In this document: positions 1 through 8,814 of the stretch, piece after piece
Layout of the letters: every line of letters starts with the position of its first letter
Numbering within the stretch: position 1 is the first letter of the stretch
NCBI GenBank assembly: GCA_021819435.1
Contig: JAKARB010000012.1
Coordinates: forward strand, 1-64,000
Direction of reading: 5' to 3'
Source: Pseudomonadota bacterium
Lineage (GTDB): Bacteria; Pseudomonadota; Gammaproteobacteria; Burkholderiales; Burkholderiaceae_C
Length of the DNA: 64,000 nucleotides
Notes under the pieces: model-generated
Seen by the model: the letters and a program-made list of their open reading frames with translations, nothing else
Database searches by the model: none
What the model was told of the DNA's origin: nothing
Position numbers and translations under genes: made by a program

Positions 1-192
1 CCGCTGGTAACGGTTGATGCCGAACAGCCCATACAGCAGCGAACCGCCCAGCGGCAACAGCGCGATCAGCAGCACCCACAGCGTGGCCGATCGAGGGTCA
101 CGCTTGTAGATGACCGCGTGCCCCGCTATGGGGATAGCGACCGCCAGCGACACGAGGGTGGCTGCCCATGTCAGCCCGTTGGGGTCGGACAC
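1..192 (-). CDS. cls: Cardiolipin synthase-like protein, N-terminal part (cut by window edge)
   Basis: Only the first 64 codons are in the window. They encode two hydrophobic helices (about residues 9-26 and 38-57) with the sequence YKRDPRS between them and GLFGINRYQR after, which is the PLDc_N membrane anchor typical of phospholipase D-type cardiolipin synthases. Such enzymes join two phosphatidylglycerols at the inner membrane. The GTG start is chosen because GGGAGG stands just upstream. It begins 16 bases after the clpG stop, so it is most likely the next gene of the heat-resistance operon. The catalytic HKD motifs lie outside the window, so the enzyme class rests on the anchor alone. Confidence 0.7.
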   Translation of the reverse strand, partial: MSDPNGLTWAATLVSLAVAIPIAGHAVIYKRDPRSATLWVLLIALLPLGGSLLYGLFGINRYQR

Positions 193-208
193 GACAGCCT
201 CCCATCGC

Positions 209-3058
209 TCAAGATTCGCCGCCCGCCGGCTTCTTCTTGCGCGTAGCCTTGCTCTCGCCGTTCGGCGGTGCCTCGGCCACGTTCGCGGCATCGGGCTTTT
301 CAGGCTCGGCCGGCTGCGCGGGTGGCTCCTTGCGCTCGAAGACGACGCGTTCGGCCTTGTCGTCCCAGCGTGCGCTGGCGTGATCGGCCTTGCCGATACC
401 GCCACCCAGCATCTCGCGCGCCAGAGCGGTTTCCAGCTCGCTGCGGATCAGCCGCTTGAGCTCGCGCGCGCCGAACTCGGGTTTGTAGCCTTCCTCCGCG
501 AAGTGATCGATCAAGGTCTGATCGAAGGCCAGCGTCACGCCCTGGCTGGCGGCGTTGCGCGCCACGCGATCGAGCTGCAGGCCGACGATATGGCGGATCT
601 CCTCCTTGCCCAGCGCATGGAAGACGATGATTTCATCGATGCGGTTGAGGAACTCGGGGCGGAAATGCCCGCGCAGCACGTCCATCACCTCCGTCTTGGT
701 CTTTTCATACTCCTCGCCGGCGGCACCACGCGCCTTGAGCCGACGCTGGATGATGTCCGAGCCCAGATTCGAGGTGGCGATGATGATGGTGTTGGTGAAA
801 TCCACCACCCGGCCCTTGCCGTCGGTGAGGCGGCCGTCGTCGAACACCTGCAGCAGGATGTTGTAGACGTCGGGGTGCGCCTTTTCGATCTCGTCGAGCA
901 GCAACACGCTGTAGGGCTTGCGGCGCACCTTCTCGGTGAGCTGGCCGCCCTCGTCGTAGCCCACATAACCCGGAGGCGCGCCCACCAGGCGTGCCACGGT
1001 ATGGCGTTCACCGTACTCGGACATGTCGATGCGCAGCAGCGCGCCCTCATCGCCATAGATGGACTCGGCCAGTGCCTTGGCGAGTTCGGTCTTGCCCACA
1101 CCCGTCGGCCCGAGGAACAGGAAGGTGGCCACTGGCTTGCTGCCTTCGCGCAGGCCTGCGCGCGACAGCCGCACGGCATCGGCCACGGCACGTACTGCTT
1201 CGTCCTGTCCCACCAGGCGCTCATGCAGCCGCTGTTCCAGATGCAGCAGCTTCTCGCGTTCTTCCACCGTCAGCTCGTTGACCGGGATGCCGGTCAGCCG
1301 CGAGACGATCTGCGCCACGTGCTCTGCCTTGACCTCGGCGCTGCCCGAGGCGCGCTCGCGCTCCCAATCCTCGACGAGCTTCTTGAGTTCGGCCTCTTTG
1401 GCCTCGATGCGCTTGCCGAGCTCGGCAGCCTTGTCGTACTGCTTGCGCGAAGCCACATAGTCCTGCTCACGCCGCAACTGATGCAGTTCGGACTCCAGCT
1501 CTTGCACCGCCACCGGGCGCGCCGTGGCCGACAGCTTCACGCGTGCGGCCGCCTGGTCGAGCAGGTCGATGGCCTTGTCGGGCAAAAAGCGCGCGGTGAT
1601 GTAACGGTCGGACAACTCGGCGGCGGCGATGATCGCATCCTCGGTGATGCTGACCTTGTGGTGCGCCTCGAAGGTGTCGCGCAGGCCGCGCAAAATCATC
1701 ATGGTCTGCGCTACCGTCGGCTCGGGCACCATCACCGGCTGGAAGCGACGCTCCAGCGCGGCATCCTTTTCGATGTACTTCTGATACTCGTTGAGCGTGG
1801 TGGCGCCGATCAGGTTCAGCTCGCCGCGCGCCATCATCGGCTTGAAGACGTTGGCCACGTCCAGCCCGCCTTCGCCGCCACCTTGGCCGGCACCGACGAT
1901 GGTGTGCACTTCGTCGATGAAGAGAATCAGCTCCCCCTGGTGCTCGGTCACTTCCTTGAGCACCTTCTGCACGCGCTCCTCGAACTCGCCGCGGTACTTG
2001 GCGCCGGCCACCATGGCATTGATGTTGAGTTCGACCAGGCGCTTGTCACGCAGCGTTTCGGGCACTTCGCCTGCGACCATGCGCTGCGCCAGCCCTTCGA
2101 CGATGGCGGTCTTGCCGACGCCGGGTTCGCCGATCAGCACCGGGTTGTTCTTCTTGCGCCGGGCCAGCACTTCGATGGTCGTCTCGATCTCCTGCGCGCG
2201 GCCGATGACCGGATCGAGCTTGCCCTCGCGCGCCATCTTGGTGAGGTCGCGCGAATACTTGTCGAGTTCCGGCGTATTGGTCGGCGTCTCGGCACGGCCG
2301 TCCTCGGCCCCCTTGCCGACCACCTTGCTCACCTGCTGGCGCAGCGCCTGCGGCGTGAGCCCGTAGCGGCGCAGCAGGTTGGCTGCCAAGCCTTCGCCTT
2401 CTTCGGCCAGGCCGATCAGAAAGTGCTCTGGCCCCACATAGGAATGACTCAACTCGTTGGAGGCCACGAAGGCACGGCTGAGCGCATCCTTGACACGTGG
2501 CGACACGCCGATCTCGCCTTCGAACGGCTTGTCGCCACGCTTGGCTTCGGATTCAATCTGCCGCTTGAGGTCATCGACCTTGATCTTGAACTGCCCTAAG
2601 ATGGTCTTGACCACGTCGCTGCCGGTCAGCGCCAGCAGCAGGTGTTCGGTATCGACTTCGGGCCGGCCGAACTCGGCAGCATGTTTGGCGGCTTCCTGCA
2701 ACAGGGCCTCAGACTGTTCGCTGATACGGCTGGCCAGCCCACTGCCGCGGCGGCGCGCCGTGCCCGCCGTTGCGGGAGCGGATTCGCCGAAAGACGCATC
2801 GACCACTTCGTCGGCATCAGCCGCCACGGACGGTGCATCGTCACCGATGCGGAAGAAGTCGCTGCCGAGGAAGTCTTCGAACAAACCGCTGCGCGAGCCA
2901 AACAGAGCCTCCAGCGGCGAGACGGTGCGCTTTTGCTGGCGCGCCAGTTGGCGATAGTGATCGTCACACAACAGCATGGTGCTGTGGCGACCATTGAGAT
3001 TGGCTTCCACCCGCACCGTGGCGGGTTGGCCGCAGACTTGGCATTGTTTTCTGGCCAT
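209..3058 (-). CDS. clpG: ClpG/ClpK stand-alone AAA+ disaggregase
   Basis: This is a 949-residue Hsp100 protein. A zinc-finger-like N terminus (C6, C9, C31) leads into a Clp N domain, about 105-245. The first AAA+ module has Walker A GEPGVGKT near 310 and Walker B LILFIDE near 377. A short middle domain spans about 505-570. The second module has Walker A GPTGVGKT near 650 and [10 protein letters not shown] near 719. I see no IGF/IGL tripeptide in the second module, so it probably does not dock with ClpP. In the ClpK/ClpG family such proteins dissolve heat-aggregated proteins by themselves and give marked heat tolerance. The C-terminal tail is lysine- and proline-rich. It lies between hsp20 and a cls-like gene, the order of the transmissible protein-quality-control locus. 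Confidence 0.93.
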   Translation of the reverse strand: MARKQCQVCGQPATVRVEANLNGRHSTMLLCDDHYRQLARQQKRTVSPLEALFGSRSGLFEDFLGSDFFRIGDDAPSVAADADEVVDASFGESAPATAGTARRRGSGLASRISEQSEALLQEAAKHAAEFGRPEVDTEHLLLALTGSDVVKTILGQFKIKVDDLKRQIESEAKRGDKPFEGEIGVSPRVKDALSRAFVASNELSHSYVGPEHFLIGLAEEGEGLAANLLRRYGLTPQALRQQVSKVVGKGAEDGRAETPTNTPELDKYSRDLTKMAREGKLDPVIGRAQEIETTIEVLARRKKNNPVLIGEPGVGKTAIVEGLAQRMVAGEVPETLRDKRLVELNINAMVAGAKYRGEFEERVQKVLKEVTEHQGELILFIDEVHTIVGAGQGGGEGGLDVANVFKPMMARGELNLIGATTLNEYQKYIEKDAALERRFQPVMVPEPTVAQTMMILRGLRDTFEAHHKVSITEDAIIAAAELSDRYITARFLPDKAIDLLDQAAARVKLSATARPVAVQELESELHQLRREQDYVASRKQYDKAAELGKRIEAKEAELKKLVEDWERERASGSAEVKAEHVAQIVSRLTGIPVNELTVEEREKLLHLEQRLHERLVGQDEAVRAVADAVRLSRAGLREGSKPVATFLFLGPTGVGKTELAKALAESIYGDEGALLRIDMSEYGERHTVARLVGAPPGYVGYDEGGQLTEKVRRKPYSVLLLDEIEKAHPDVYNILLQVFDDGRLTDGKGRVVDFTNTIIIATSNLGSDIIQRRLKARGAAGEEYEKTKTEVMDVLRGHFRPEFLNRIDEIIVFHALGKEEIRHIVGLQLDRVARNAASQGVTLAFDQTLIDHFAEEGYKPEFGARELKRLIRSELETALAREMLGGGIGKADHASARWDDKAERVVFERKEPPAQPAEPEKPDAANVAEAPPNGESKATRKKKPAGGES

Positions 3059-3082
3059 GCTGATACTCCGGGAGGGTTAACT

Positions 3083-3115
3083 GGGCGAGGCACCGCAGAT
3101 CAAGGCGCCTCGCCC
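3083..3115 (-). other. Intergenic hairpin between hsp20 and clpG
   Basis: A 9-bp perfect stem (GGGCGAGGC / GCCTCGCCC) with a 15-base loop lies in the 94-base gap between the small heat-shock gene and clpG. No T-run follows on the minus strand, so it is more likely an mRNA-stability or partial-attenuation element than a full terminator. It may set the ratio of Hsp20 to ClpG. Confidence 0.5.
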
Positions 3116-3152
3116 TTCACTTGGTTTTTTGCAAAGGACTAGCAGGTGGGCG

Positions 3153-3722
3153 TCAGCCATTGATCGGGATCGAGCGCCCCTGCTTGGGCGTACTGGCCTC
3201 GCGCTTGTCCATCGTGATCGTGAGCACGCCGTTCTTGAAAGCGGCCTTGATCGTGTCCTGGTTGGCATCGGCCGGCAGGTTCAGAGCGCGCTGAAAGCTG
3301 CCGTAGGAGCGCTCCACCCGGTGGAAACCACCGTCTTTGGTTTCCTGCTCCTGACGCTTTTCACCGCGCACCAGCAACACATCGTTATCGAGCGTGATCT
3401 GAATGTCCTTTTCCTCGACGCCGGGTACTTCCAGGGCGATCGTGTACTGCTTGTCTGTTTCCTGGATGTCCAGCGCCGGCTTCAGCATGCCCGGCCAGTC
3501 CGCCGGCCAGCGCGGCAAGGCCAGCGCCGGGAAACCGAAGCCTCGAAACGCTTCGTCGAACAGGCGATCGATCTCGCGATGCAATTGCAGGATGGGGCTG
3601 ACCGGCCCGCCTGCCGCCGGCAGGTCATTGCGCTGCACCGGCAGCGAGGCGGTGCTCTGTTGTTCTTCCTGCTCCTTTTTGAACCAGTTCCAGGGAGCCA
3701 ATTTCTTGAAGTCAATGTCCAT
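3153..3722 (-). CDS. hsp20: Small heat-shock protein (Hsp20, mobile heat-resistance type)
   Basis: This 189-residue protein starts MDIDFKKLAPWNWFKKE. It has a central alpha-crystallin domain (about 75-170) with the A-x-x-x-N-G-V-L signature (AAFKNGVLTI) and a C-terminal I-P-I motif that mediates oligomer assembly. Such proteins hold unfolding proteins in a form that Hsp100/Hsp70 machines can rescue. The start is taken at the internal ATG because GGAGG sits 7 bases upstream; the frame continues 13 codons further without a good ribosome site. Its position directly upstream of clpG matches sHsp20-GI of LHR/TLQ islands. Confidence 0.92.
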   Translation of the reverse strand: MDIDFKKLAPWNWFKKEQEEQQSTASLPVQRNDLPAAGGPVSPILQLHREIDRLFDEAFRGFGFPALALPRWPADWPGMLKPALDIQETDKQYTIALEVPGVEEKDIQITLDNDVLLVRGEKRQEQETKDGGFHRVERSYGSFQRALNLPADANQDTIKAAFKNGVLTITMDKREASTPKQGRSIPING

Positions 3723-3757
3723 GTCACACCTCCAGAAGAAAAATTGAAGACTCTCGC

Positions 3758-4039
3758 TCACTCCGTTTGCCTGCGGCGACGGACAGCGCGCCCAGACGAC
3801 ACGGAGTGTTCCGCTGACCTTGGCTGCTCATCTGTGCGTATCACCTCCTTCTTTCTGCCTGCTTGGATCTGATCATTGATCCATCGATCGATTTCACTTT
3901 GACGAAACCGCCACGTCCCGCCGACCTTGAAGGCCGGAATCTCCCCGTGCGAGGCGAGCCGGTAAAGCGTCCGCTTGCCGACTTTCAAGTAGGCAGCCAA
4001 CTCGTCGAGTGTGAAGATCGCCAGCTGGCGCGCTGTCAT
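3758..4039 (-). CDS. Helix-turn-helix DNA-binding protein of the heat-resistance operon
   Basis: The product is 93 residues when started at MTARQLAIFT, which has a G-rich ribosome site (GTGGGGGTGG); the frame stays open 31 codons further upstream. Residues about 8-58 form an excisionase/MerR-like helix-turn-helix (TLDELAAYLKVGKRTLYRLA, then a GGTWRFRQSEIDRWI wing). The tail is basic. It is the first gene of the minus-strand operon ahead of hsp20 and clpG, as in known mobile heat-resistance islands, where a small DNA-binding protein opens the cluster. It probably regulates the operon, which is inference from position. Confidence 0.8.
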   Translation of the reverse strand: MTARQLAIFTLDELAAYLKVGKRTLYRLASHGEIPAFKVGGTWRFRQSEIDRWINDQIQAGRKKEVIRTDEQPRSAEHSVSSGRAVRRRRQTE

Positions 4040-4085
4040 ACCACCCCCACAAGTTCCGTCGTCACGCGGCCTCGCCTGAGGAAAT

Positions 4086-4105
4086 TCTTGCAAGACTTTG
4101 CAAGA
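4086..4105. promoter_or_regulatory. Repeated TTGCAAGA motif ahead of the heat-resistance operon
   Basis: TCTTGCAAGA, a perfect 10-bp palindrome, is followed at once by the near copy CTTTGCAAGA. Read on the minus strand this gives CTTGCAAAGTCTTGCAAGA about 50 bases upstream of the chosen start of the regulator gene. The pair could be an operator or part of a heat-inducible promoter; no clear sigma-32 -10 element was identified. Confidence 0.35.
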
Positions 4106-4263
4106 TATTGCGCCTAACATGCCGAAAGTCAAGAGTCAACATCCAGCGATCTGCTGGCCGATTGATGTGACTCAATCGTAAGCAGCCAGGAAACAAATGT
4201 TGGCTGCCACCGCGATGGTGCTCCCCAAGTCATCAATCTGCAGCCATGTGAAAGGGGAAGTCC

Positions 4264-4630
4264 ATGAACGAGATTGCCCGAGTCGGGGTGGATCTGGCCA
4301 AGCGGGTTATCTAGGTGCATGCGGTGGATGCGCGCGTGGTGGTTGCCAAGGCGCTGGCCGCTGACAAGTTTGCGGCCTGGTGCGCGCAGCTGCCTCCCGG
4401 CTGCCTGGTGGCCCTGGAGGCCTGCGGCGGTGCGCATCACTGGGCACGCAAGTTGCGCGGCTATGGGCTGGATGCGCGGCTGATTGCAGGCCACTTCGTC
4501 ACGCCCTACCGCATGGCCGGCAAGGGACGCAAGAACGGTGCGGCCGATGCCGCAGCGATCTGCGAGGCGGCGACCCGCCCGCACATGCGCTTCGTGCCGG
4601 TGAAGCCGCCGGCGCAGACGCTGCTGACCA
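4264..4630 (+). pseudogene. IS110-family transposase remnant
   Basis: The reading begins MNEIARVGVDLAKRVI, the start of the DEDD catalytic domain of IS110-type transposases, and continues LVALEACGGAHHWARKL and GRKNGAADAAAICEA. It is interrupted after codon 16 by TAG at 4312, where relatives have a glutamine codon, and after about codon 122 the similarity stops at a junction with IS66-derived sequence. The rest of the gene, including the serine-containing C-terminal domain, is absent. It is not functional. Confidence 0.8.
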
Positions 4631-4734
4631 GCCATCAGCTACGCAAACCTCCCGATTCACTCACGCAGCTGATTCCTGCTTGCCTAGGGACGACCATGTA
4701 AGCGGCAGATGGTCGGAGTCCTTTGCGACCAGCA

Positions 4735-5290
4735 CCTACGCGAGCAGCCCGGAGGTGGGGATGCCCTTGGCGATGATCTCCGCCGGGACCGGCGCCTGGG
4801 TCAGCGTTCGGCACCTGTGCGCAGGTCCACTTGCCGCGGATGTGGCACTCGACCGTGAACACGCCCGGCGTGTAGTCCAGCTTCTCGCTGATGCGCTTGA
4901 GCGCACAGCCGCACGCGCAGCGGGTGTTCTCGGGCTCGTGGTGGCGGTCCACGCGCGGTAGTCCGCCGGCAAGGCGGTGCGCTTCGGCACCGCGCCATGC
5001 GTAGCCGGCGGCTTCGTCTTGCTCAGCAGTTCTTGATGCTGCGCCTCGGCCGAGGCAATGTAGGCGTCCAGAGCCTTGTCGAACAGCGCGCGTTGTTCGG
5101 CATCGACCTTAACAAGGTGTCCATGAAACCGGCAGCAGCCCACTGCTCGCTCTTCTTGCCGAACTTCAGGCGTCGCAGCTGGGCGATCTCGAACGAGAGC
5201 TTCGCCGTAGGCGCTGACATGGGCGAAAAGCATCCGAGCATCCCCCCCAGGATGGCTCTCATCTCGATACAGAGGTGAATCCTCCGCACT
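4735..5290 (-). pseudogene. IS66-family transposase (TnpC) remnant
   Basis: Pieces of IS66 TnpC are spread over different frames on the minus strand: SFEIAQLRRLKFGKKSEQ near the start, then the zinc-binding region with HEPENTRCACGC and CHIRGKWTCAQ, then IAKGIPTSGLLA followed by a stop and LVAKDSDHLPL. Frame changes, an internal stop and loss of the whole catalytic half show decay. It abuts the IS110 fragment, so two insertions mark the boundary between heat-resistance cargo and the ICE regulatory genes. Confidence 0.75.
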
Positions 5291-5340
5291 ATTCGGCTCC
5301 CTACGATGATATGGACTGATCACATCGGTAGGGAGAAAGC

Positions 5341-6249
5341 ATGAACTTACGCCATCTTCGCTGCTTCATCGCCGTAGCCGAGGAACTGCACTTCGGCCGG
5401 GCTGCTCGACGGCTGCACATCGAACAGTCTCCACTGTCGCGCACGATCCGCCAGATGGAGGCGGATTTAGGGGTGCCGCTGCTCAACCGCTTGCCACGCA
5501 GTGTTCGTCTCACACCGGCGGGACAGGTCTTCCTCGAAGAAGCCCGGCGCGTACTGCTGGCCTTCGAGCAAGCGCAGACCAAGGCACGCGCCGCAGCGAA
5601 CCAGCGGAACACGCTGCGCATTGCACTATCGGGTGACATGGGGCAGGCCCGCTTGTCGGCGTTGCTTGCGCTTTGCCGCGAGGAGGCACCACAGGTCGGC
5701 ATTCGGATATTTGAAGCGCCACTGGCGCAGTTGGTGACTGGACTGCGCAACGACTTGTATGACGCAGGTTTTGCATTGGCTGGTGAAATGGACGCCGGCG
5801 TCGTCGCCATGCCGGTGTGGCGAGACCCGCTGGTGCTGGCTTTGCCCGCCAGGCATCCGCTGCTGGCTTTCAAGGAAGTGCCGCTGGAGGAAGTGGCGAG
5901 CTATCCGCTGGTGCTGTGCGATCCCCAGGTCTGCGAAGGTTGCAGCCGGCAGCGCGAACGGCTGCTCCGCACGGTGGATGCGCAGCCGACGGTAGCCGAG
6001 TACGTCAAGACCCATTCCCTGATGCTGGCCCTCGTGGCCGCCGGCTACGGCGTGGGCTTTTCGAGCGCGGCGCATCTGGCGGGTTGCCATCAGGCCGATG
6101 TCGTCGTGCGGCCGCTGGCCGACGAGACCGCTTCGCTGACGACCTATCTACTGCGACCCGAAGGCGAAATCATGGAGCCGCTGCGGCAGTTCATCGACCG
6201 CGTGGATCGTGTCGGACGCCCGCAAGGCACCGATCAACGCCCGATGTGA
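5341..6249 (+). CDS. LysR-type transcriptional regulator
   Basis: This 302-residue protein has the usual LysR layout: a winged helix-turn-helix in residues 1-60 (LHFGRAARRLHIEQSPLSRTIRQMEADLG) and an effector-binding domain from about 90. An imperfect inverted repeat, CTCCCTACGATG / CATCGGTAGGGAG, spans the 40 bases ahead of the start and includes the ribosome site (AGGGAG), so autoregulation is possible. It stands alone between IS remnants and the ICE regulatory block. In ICEclc a LysR protein (TciR) feeds the activation cascade; whether this gene plays that role cannot be told from the sequence. Confidence 0.88.
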   Translation: MNLRHLRCFIAVAEELHFGRAARRLHIEQSPLSRTIRQMEADLGVPLLNRLPRSVRLTPAGQVFLEEARRVLLAFEQAQTKARAAANQRNTLRIALSGDMGQARLSALLALCREEAPQVGIRIFEAPLAQLVTGLRNDLYDAGFALAGEMDAGVVAMPVWRDPLVLALPARHPLLAFKEVPLEEVASYPLVLCDPQVCEGCSRQRERLLRTVDAQPTVAEYVKTHSLMLALVAAGYGVGFSSAAHLAGCHQADVVVRPLADETASLTTYLLRPEGEIMEPLRQFIDRVDRVGRPQGTDQRPM

Positions 6250-6788
6250 CGCGGGGATTTTGGACGGTACGATTCCTTTTCGGTCTGGACCTTGACCCGA
6301 ATTGCATCGGCGGCCGACCTTTTGCGTCACGGGCATGGATGGCGAATCGGGCCTATCCACCCGGCATCACGCAAGGCACCTTCAAGCTGTCGAGGTCACT
6401 GCAGTGACGCAGAACGCATGAGCCTTTGCTGGATGCAAACCGGCTCAGCCGGAAGACGCATTGGCGCTTTACCCCGCCCGTTTTCCTACGAAAACTTTGC
6501 CCTGGTTTTCCGGTAAAGCGCGGCATCCCTTCCTGATCGAACTTGGATGCGCGGCTTTTCAAACCGTTGCGCCGGTAACAAGATTTTTCGCAGGTGCATT
6601 ATGGTGGAGGTGTAGCGGGCACCGCAAGGAGGTTTGCCCCCTGCGCAACGCTCGGCGACATCGCCGCACCCAACGTCCACCACGATGCCGACCGGCTCGC
6701 GCTTCATCGGGTTCTTTGGGCAATCGCTGCGCCCATGTGGGCCGCGCGCGCTTGCCATGTGTCGATCCGACGATGGGAAGAGCGCGAT
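6250..6788. other. 539-base gap with a nested inverted repeat
   Basis: No convincing gene lies here. GCGCTTTACC at 6464-6473 and GGTAAAGCGC at 6512-6521 form a perfect 10-bp inverted repeat. Inside it GTTTTC / GAAAAC (6480-6485, 6490-6495) make a second stem. The structure could be a cruciform or an RNA hairpin in the leader of the following bisR-like gene. The segment around 6600-6780 probably holds the promoter of that gene, but no clear -35/-10 pair was picked out. Confidence 0.5.
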
Positions 6789-7547
6789 ATGCCGAAATCG
6801 AGCAGCCACGCCTTTGGCGCAAAGACGTACTACCGACCGATCGAGGCGGCCGTCCGCTGGTGCGGTCTCCTGCGCTTCGAGCAGCGTATTCTGGAAGCGC
6901 TGGCGCAGCGTGCCATGCCGGAGCCCGGCGAATTCCCGCGCTGGCCGCTGCTGCGCCTGTATGCCGAGCGCATCTTCGACGCGCTGACGCATGGCGAATT
7001 GCCCGGTGGCAAGGCCGGCATCGTGCTGGACTCGCAGCGGCCGGCGCTCGACGACCCCGAGTTGACCGTGCGCCACGTGGACTTGAAAGCGTGGATGTCG
7101 CAGTTCTACCCCGGCGATCGGCCGGGGTTTTTGTTTGACGGCATCGAACGCGCGGTGCATCCGGCGGTGAGTGTGGACACGCTCAACATCCTGCTGGCCG
7201 ATCGCGAAGCAGCGAAGTCGCAACTTGCCGAACTTGCCCTGGTGCATGAAACGCTGCGCACCGCGCACGAAGCACTGGCGAAGGAACATGCCACGCGCGC
7301 GGCCAACGACGAACAGGCGCGCGAGCCTGGCCTGCGCAGCGAGACGACTTACCTCAACATCATAGGCGGACTGCTGACGCTGCTGCTGGGCAATTCGCCG
7401 TCAGGCGCGGCCTATTCGTCGTTCCGCAGCATGGATGCCGTGGTCAGCGCGCTGATCGCACACCATGAGGGGCGGCCAGGTCTCAGCGAGCGGACGCTGT
7501 GGAGCAAGCTCGCGCAGGCGCGGCGCCACCTGGAGGAGTCGCGCTGA
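6789..7547 (+). CDS. bisR: BisR-like ICE activation factor
   Basis: The 252-residue protein has a helical N-terminal half (RFEQRILEALAQRAM), a predicted coiled coil about 130-180 rich in A, E and L, and a conserved C-terminal block (LLTLLLGNSPSG, then GLSERTLWSKLAQARRHL) that looks helix-turn-helix-like. The start is the ATG after GGGAAG; the frame is open 65 codons further. Size and position just upstream of alpA-parA-shi-parB agree with BisR of ICEclc, a factor of its own family that switches on the alpA promoter and starts transfer competence. Identification rests on synteny and length. Confidence 0.65.
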   Translation: MPKSSSHAFGAKTYYRPIEAAVRWCGLLRFEQRILEALAQRAMPEPGEFPRWPLLRLYAERIFDALTHGELPGGKAGIVLDSQRPALDDPELTVRHVDLKAWMSQFYPGDRPGFLFDGIERAVHPAVSVDTLNILLADREAAKSQLAELALVHETLRTAHEALAKEHATRAANDEQAREPGLRSETTYLNIIGGLLTLLLGNSPSGAAYSSFRSMDAVVSALIAHHEGRPGLSERTLWSKLAQARRHLEESR

Positions 7548-7578
7548 CGACGCGGCCAGCATGATGCCGATGCGGCGC

Positions 7579-7613
7579 ACTGCAATTGCAGTCGCTGCTT
7601 CTGCAATTGCAGT
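7579..7613. promoter_or_regulatory. Tandem palindromes upstream of alpA, candidate BisR operator
   Basis: ACTGCAATTGCAGT (7579-7592) and CTGCAATTGCAG (7601-7612) are palindromes sharing the same 12-base core. Their centres are 21 bp apart, two DNA turns, so two protein dimers would lie on the same face. They stand about 75-110 bases ahead of alpA, upstream of a GTGTATTGAATAC sequence that could hold a -10 element, a good place for an activator. BisR is the natural candidate ligand; this is inference. Confidence 0.6.
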
Positions 7614-7688
7614 GATTTCGGCGACTGTGGTGTATTGAATACGAGGCACTTTCCGAACAGCGCTAGTGAGCGTCAAGGAGTGTCTCTC

Positions 7689-7907
7689 ATGTCTTCGCAG
7701 ACCACCGCGCCGGCAGTGCCGGCCGAGCACCGCATCCTGCGTCGCGCCGAAGTCGAGGCCAAAACCGGCTTCAAGCGCGCGCACATCTACAGCCTGATGA
7801 AAGAAGGCAAGTTCCCCAAGGCGCTGCGCCTGGGCGTGCGCGCCGTGGGCTGGGACTCGGCGGAGGTCGAGCAATGGATCGCCGATCGCCTCAATGAGCG
7901 CGCCTGA
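7689..7907 (+). CDS. alpA: AlpA-family regulator
   Basis: The 72-residue protein consists of one AlpA/excisionase-like helix-turn-helix: RRAEVEAKTGFKRAHIYSLM, then KFPKALRLGVRAVGWDSAEVEQWI. AlpA proteins regulate transcription of mobile elements or act as excisionase-like factors. The start follows AAGGAG by 8 bases; an upstream in-frame ATG at 7635 has no such site. It heads the alpA-parA-shi-parB operon known from ICEclc, whose promoter is the first target of the BisR cascade. Confidence 0.85.
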   Translation: MSSQTTAPAVPAEHRILRRAEVEAKTGFKRAHIYSLMKEGKFPKALRLGVRAVGWDSAEVEQWIADRLNERA

Positions 7908-7947
7908 CGCTTTTCCTCGGTACATGCCATTCAACCGGGAGAAGCCC

Positions 7948-8814
7948 ATGCAGGTGGTGTCCATCATTTCGACCAAGGGCGGCGTCGGCAAGACCACGAC
8001 GGCGGCCAACCTGGGCGGCTTCGCAGCCGACGCCGGGCTGCGCGTGCTGCTGCTGGACCTGGACGTGCAGCCCACGCTGTCGAGCTACTTCACGCTGGCC
8101 GAGCGCGCGCCGGCCGGCATCTACGAGATGCTGGCCTACAACGAGCAGCGCGCCGAGCAACTGGTGTCGCGCACCGCGTTCGAGCGGCTTGACCTGGTGC
8201 TCTCGAACGACGACCGCGGCGAGCTGAACACGCTGCTGCTGCACGCGCCCGATGGCAGATTGCGGCTGCGCCACCTGCTGCCCACGCTGGCGCCGAGCTA
8301 CGACCTGCTGCTCATCGACACCCAGGGCGCGCGCAGCGTGCTGCTGGAGATGGCGGTGCTGGCCTCGAACTTGGCGCTGTCGCCGGTGACGCCGGAAATC
8401 CTCGCGGCGCGCGAGCTGCGGCGCGGCACGCTGCAACTCATCGAGGACATCGCGCCGTACCGCCACCTCGGCATCGAGCCGCCGCCGCTGCACCTGCTCA
8501 TCAACCGCGTGCATCCGGTGTCGTCCAATGCGCGGCTGATCCAGCAGGCGCTGCGTCAGGTATTCCAGGAGCAGCCTGGCGTGCGCGTGCTGGACACCGA
8601 CGTGCCGGCGATCGAAGCCTATCCGCGCGCCGCGACGCGCGGCCTGCCGGTGCATCGGGTGGAATACCGCCAGCCGGCGGGCCGCACGGCACCCGCCGCA
8701 TTGGAGACCATGCGCGCGCTGGCCGGCGAGCTGTTCCCGGCGTGGCAGGAGCGCTTTGCGCTCGTCACCGGCCGAGGCGACGCGGGAGGGGCCGGCCATG
8801 GCCAGCGCACATGA
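7948..8814 (+). CDS. parA: ParA-family ATPase
   Basis: This 288-residue protein has the deviant Walker A motif KGGVGKTT at about 10-17, LLLDLDVQPT for switch I and LLIDTQG for Walker B. ParA proteins use ATP to position DNA, here probably to keep the excised ICE in dividing cells. The start is set at MQVVSIISTKGG, which has GGGAG upstream; an upstream ATG at 7894 overlapping alpA is also possible. The 3' end overlaps shi. Confidence 0.88.
   Translation: MQVVSIISTKGGVGKTTTAANLGGFAADAGLRVLLLDLDVQPTLSSYFTLAERAPAGIYEMLAYNEQRAEQLVSRTAFERLDLVLSNDDRGELNTLLLHAPDGRLRLRHLLPTLAPSYDLLLIDTQGARSVLLEMAVLASNLALSPVTPEILAARELRRGTLQLIEDIAPYRHLGIEPPPLHLLINRVHPVSSNARLIQQALRQVFQEQPGVRVLDTDVPAIEAYPRAATRGLPVHRVEYRQPAGRTAPAALETMRALAGELFPAWQERFALVTGRGDAGGAGHGQRT

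Noticed and set aside
125-138. GCTATGGGGATAGC inside the cls-like gene, similar to the CTATCCCC repeats
   Set aside because: It lacks the CCCCAGGGG centre and lies in coding sequence of the cargo; taken as chance.
110-2599. Very long open frame on the plus strand opposite clpG
   Set aside because: It is antisense to a well-conserved ClpG gene, has no recognisable domain and reflects high GC codon use.
4129-5323. A working IS110 or IS66 element
   Set aside because: Both transposases carry stops, frame breaks and deletions, and no paired terminal repeats were found.
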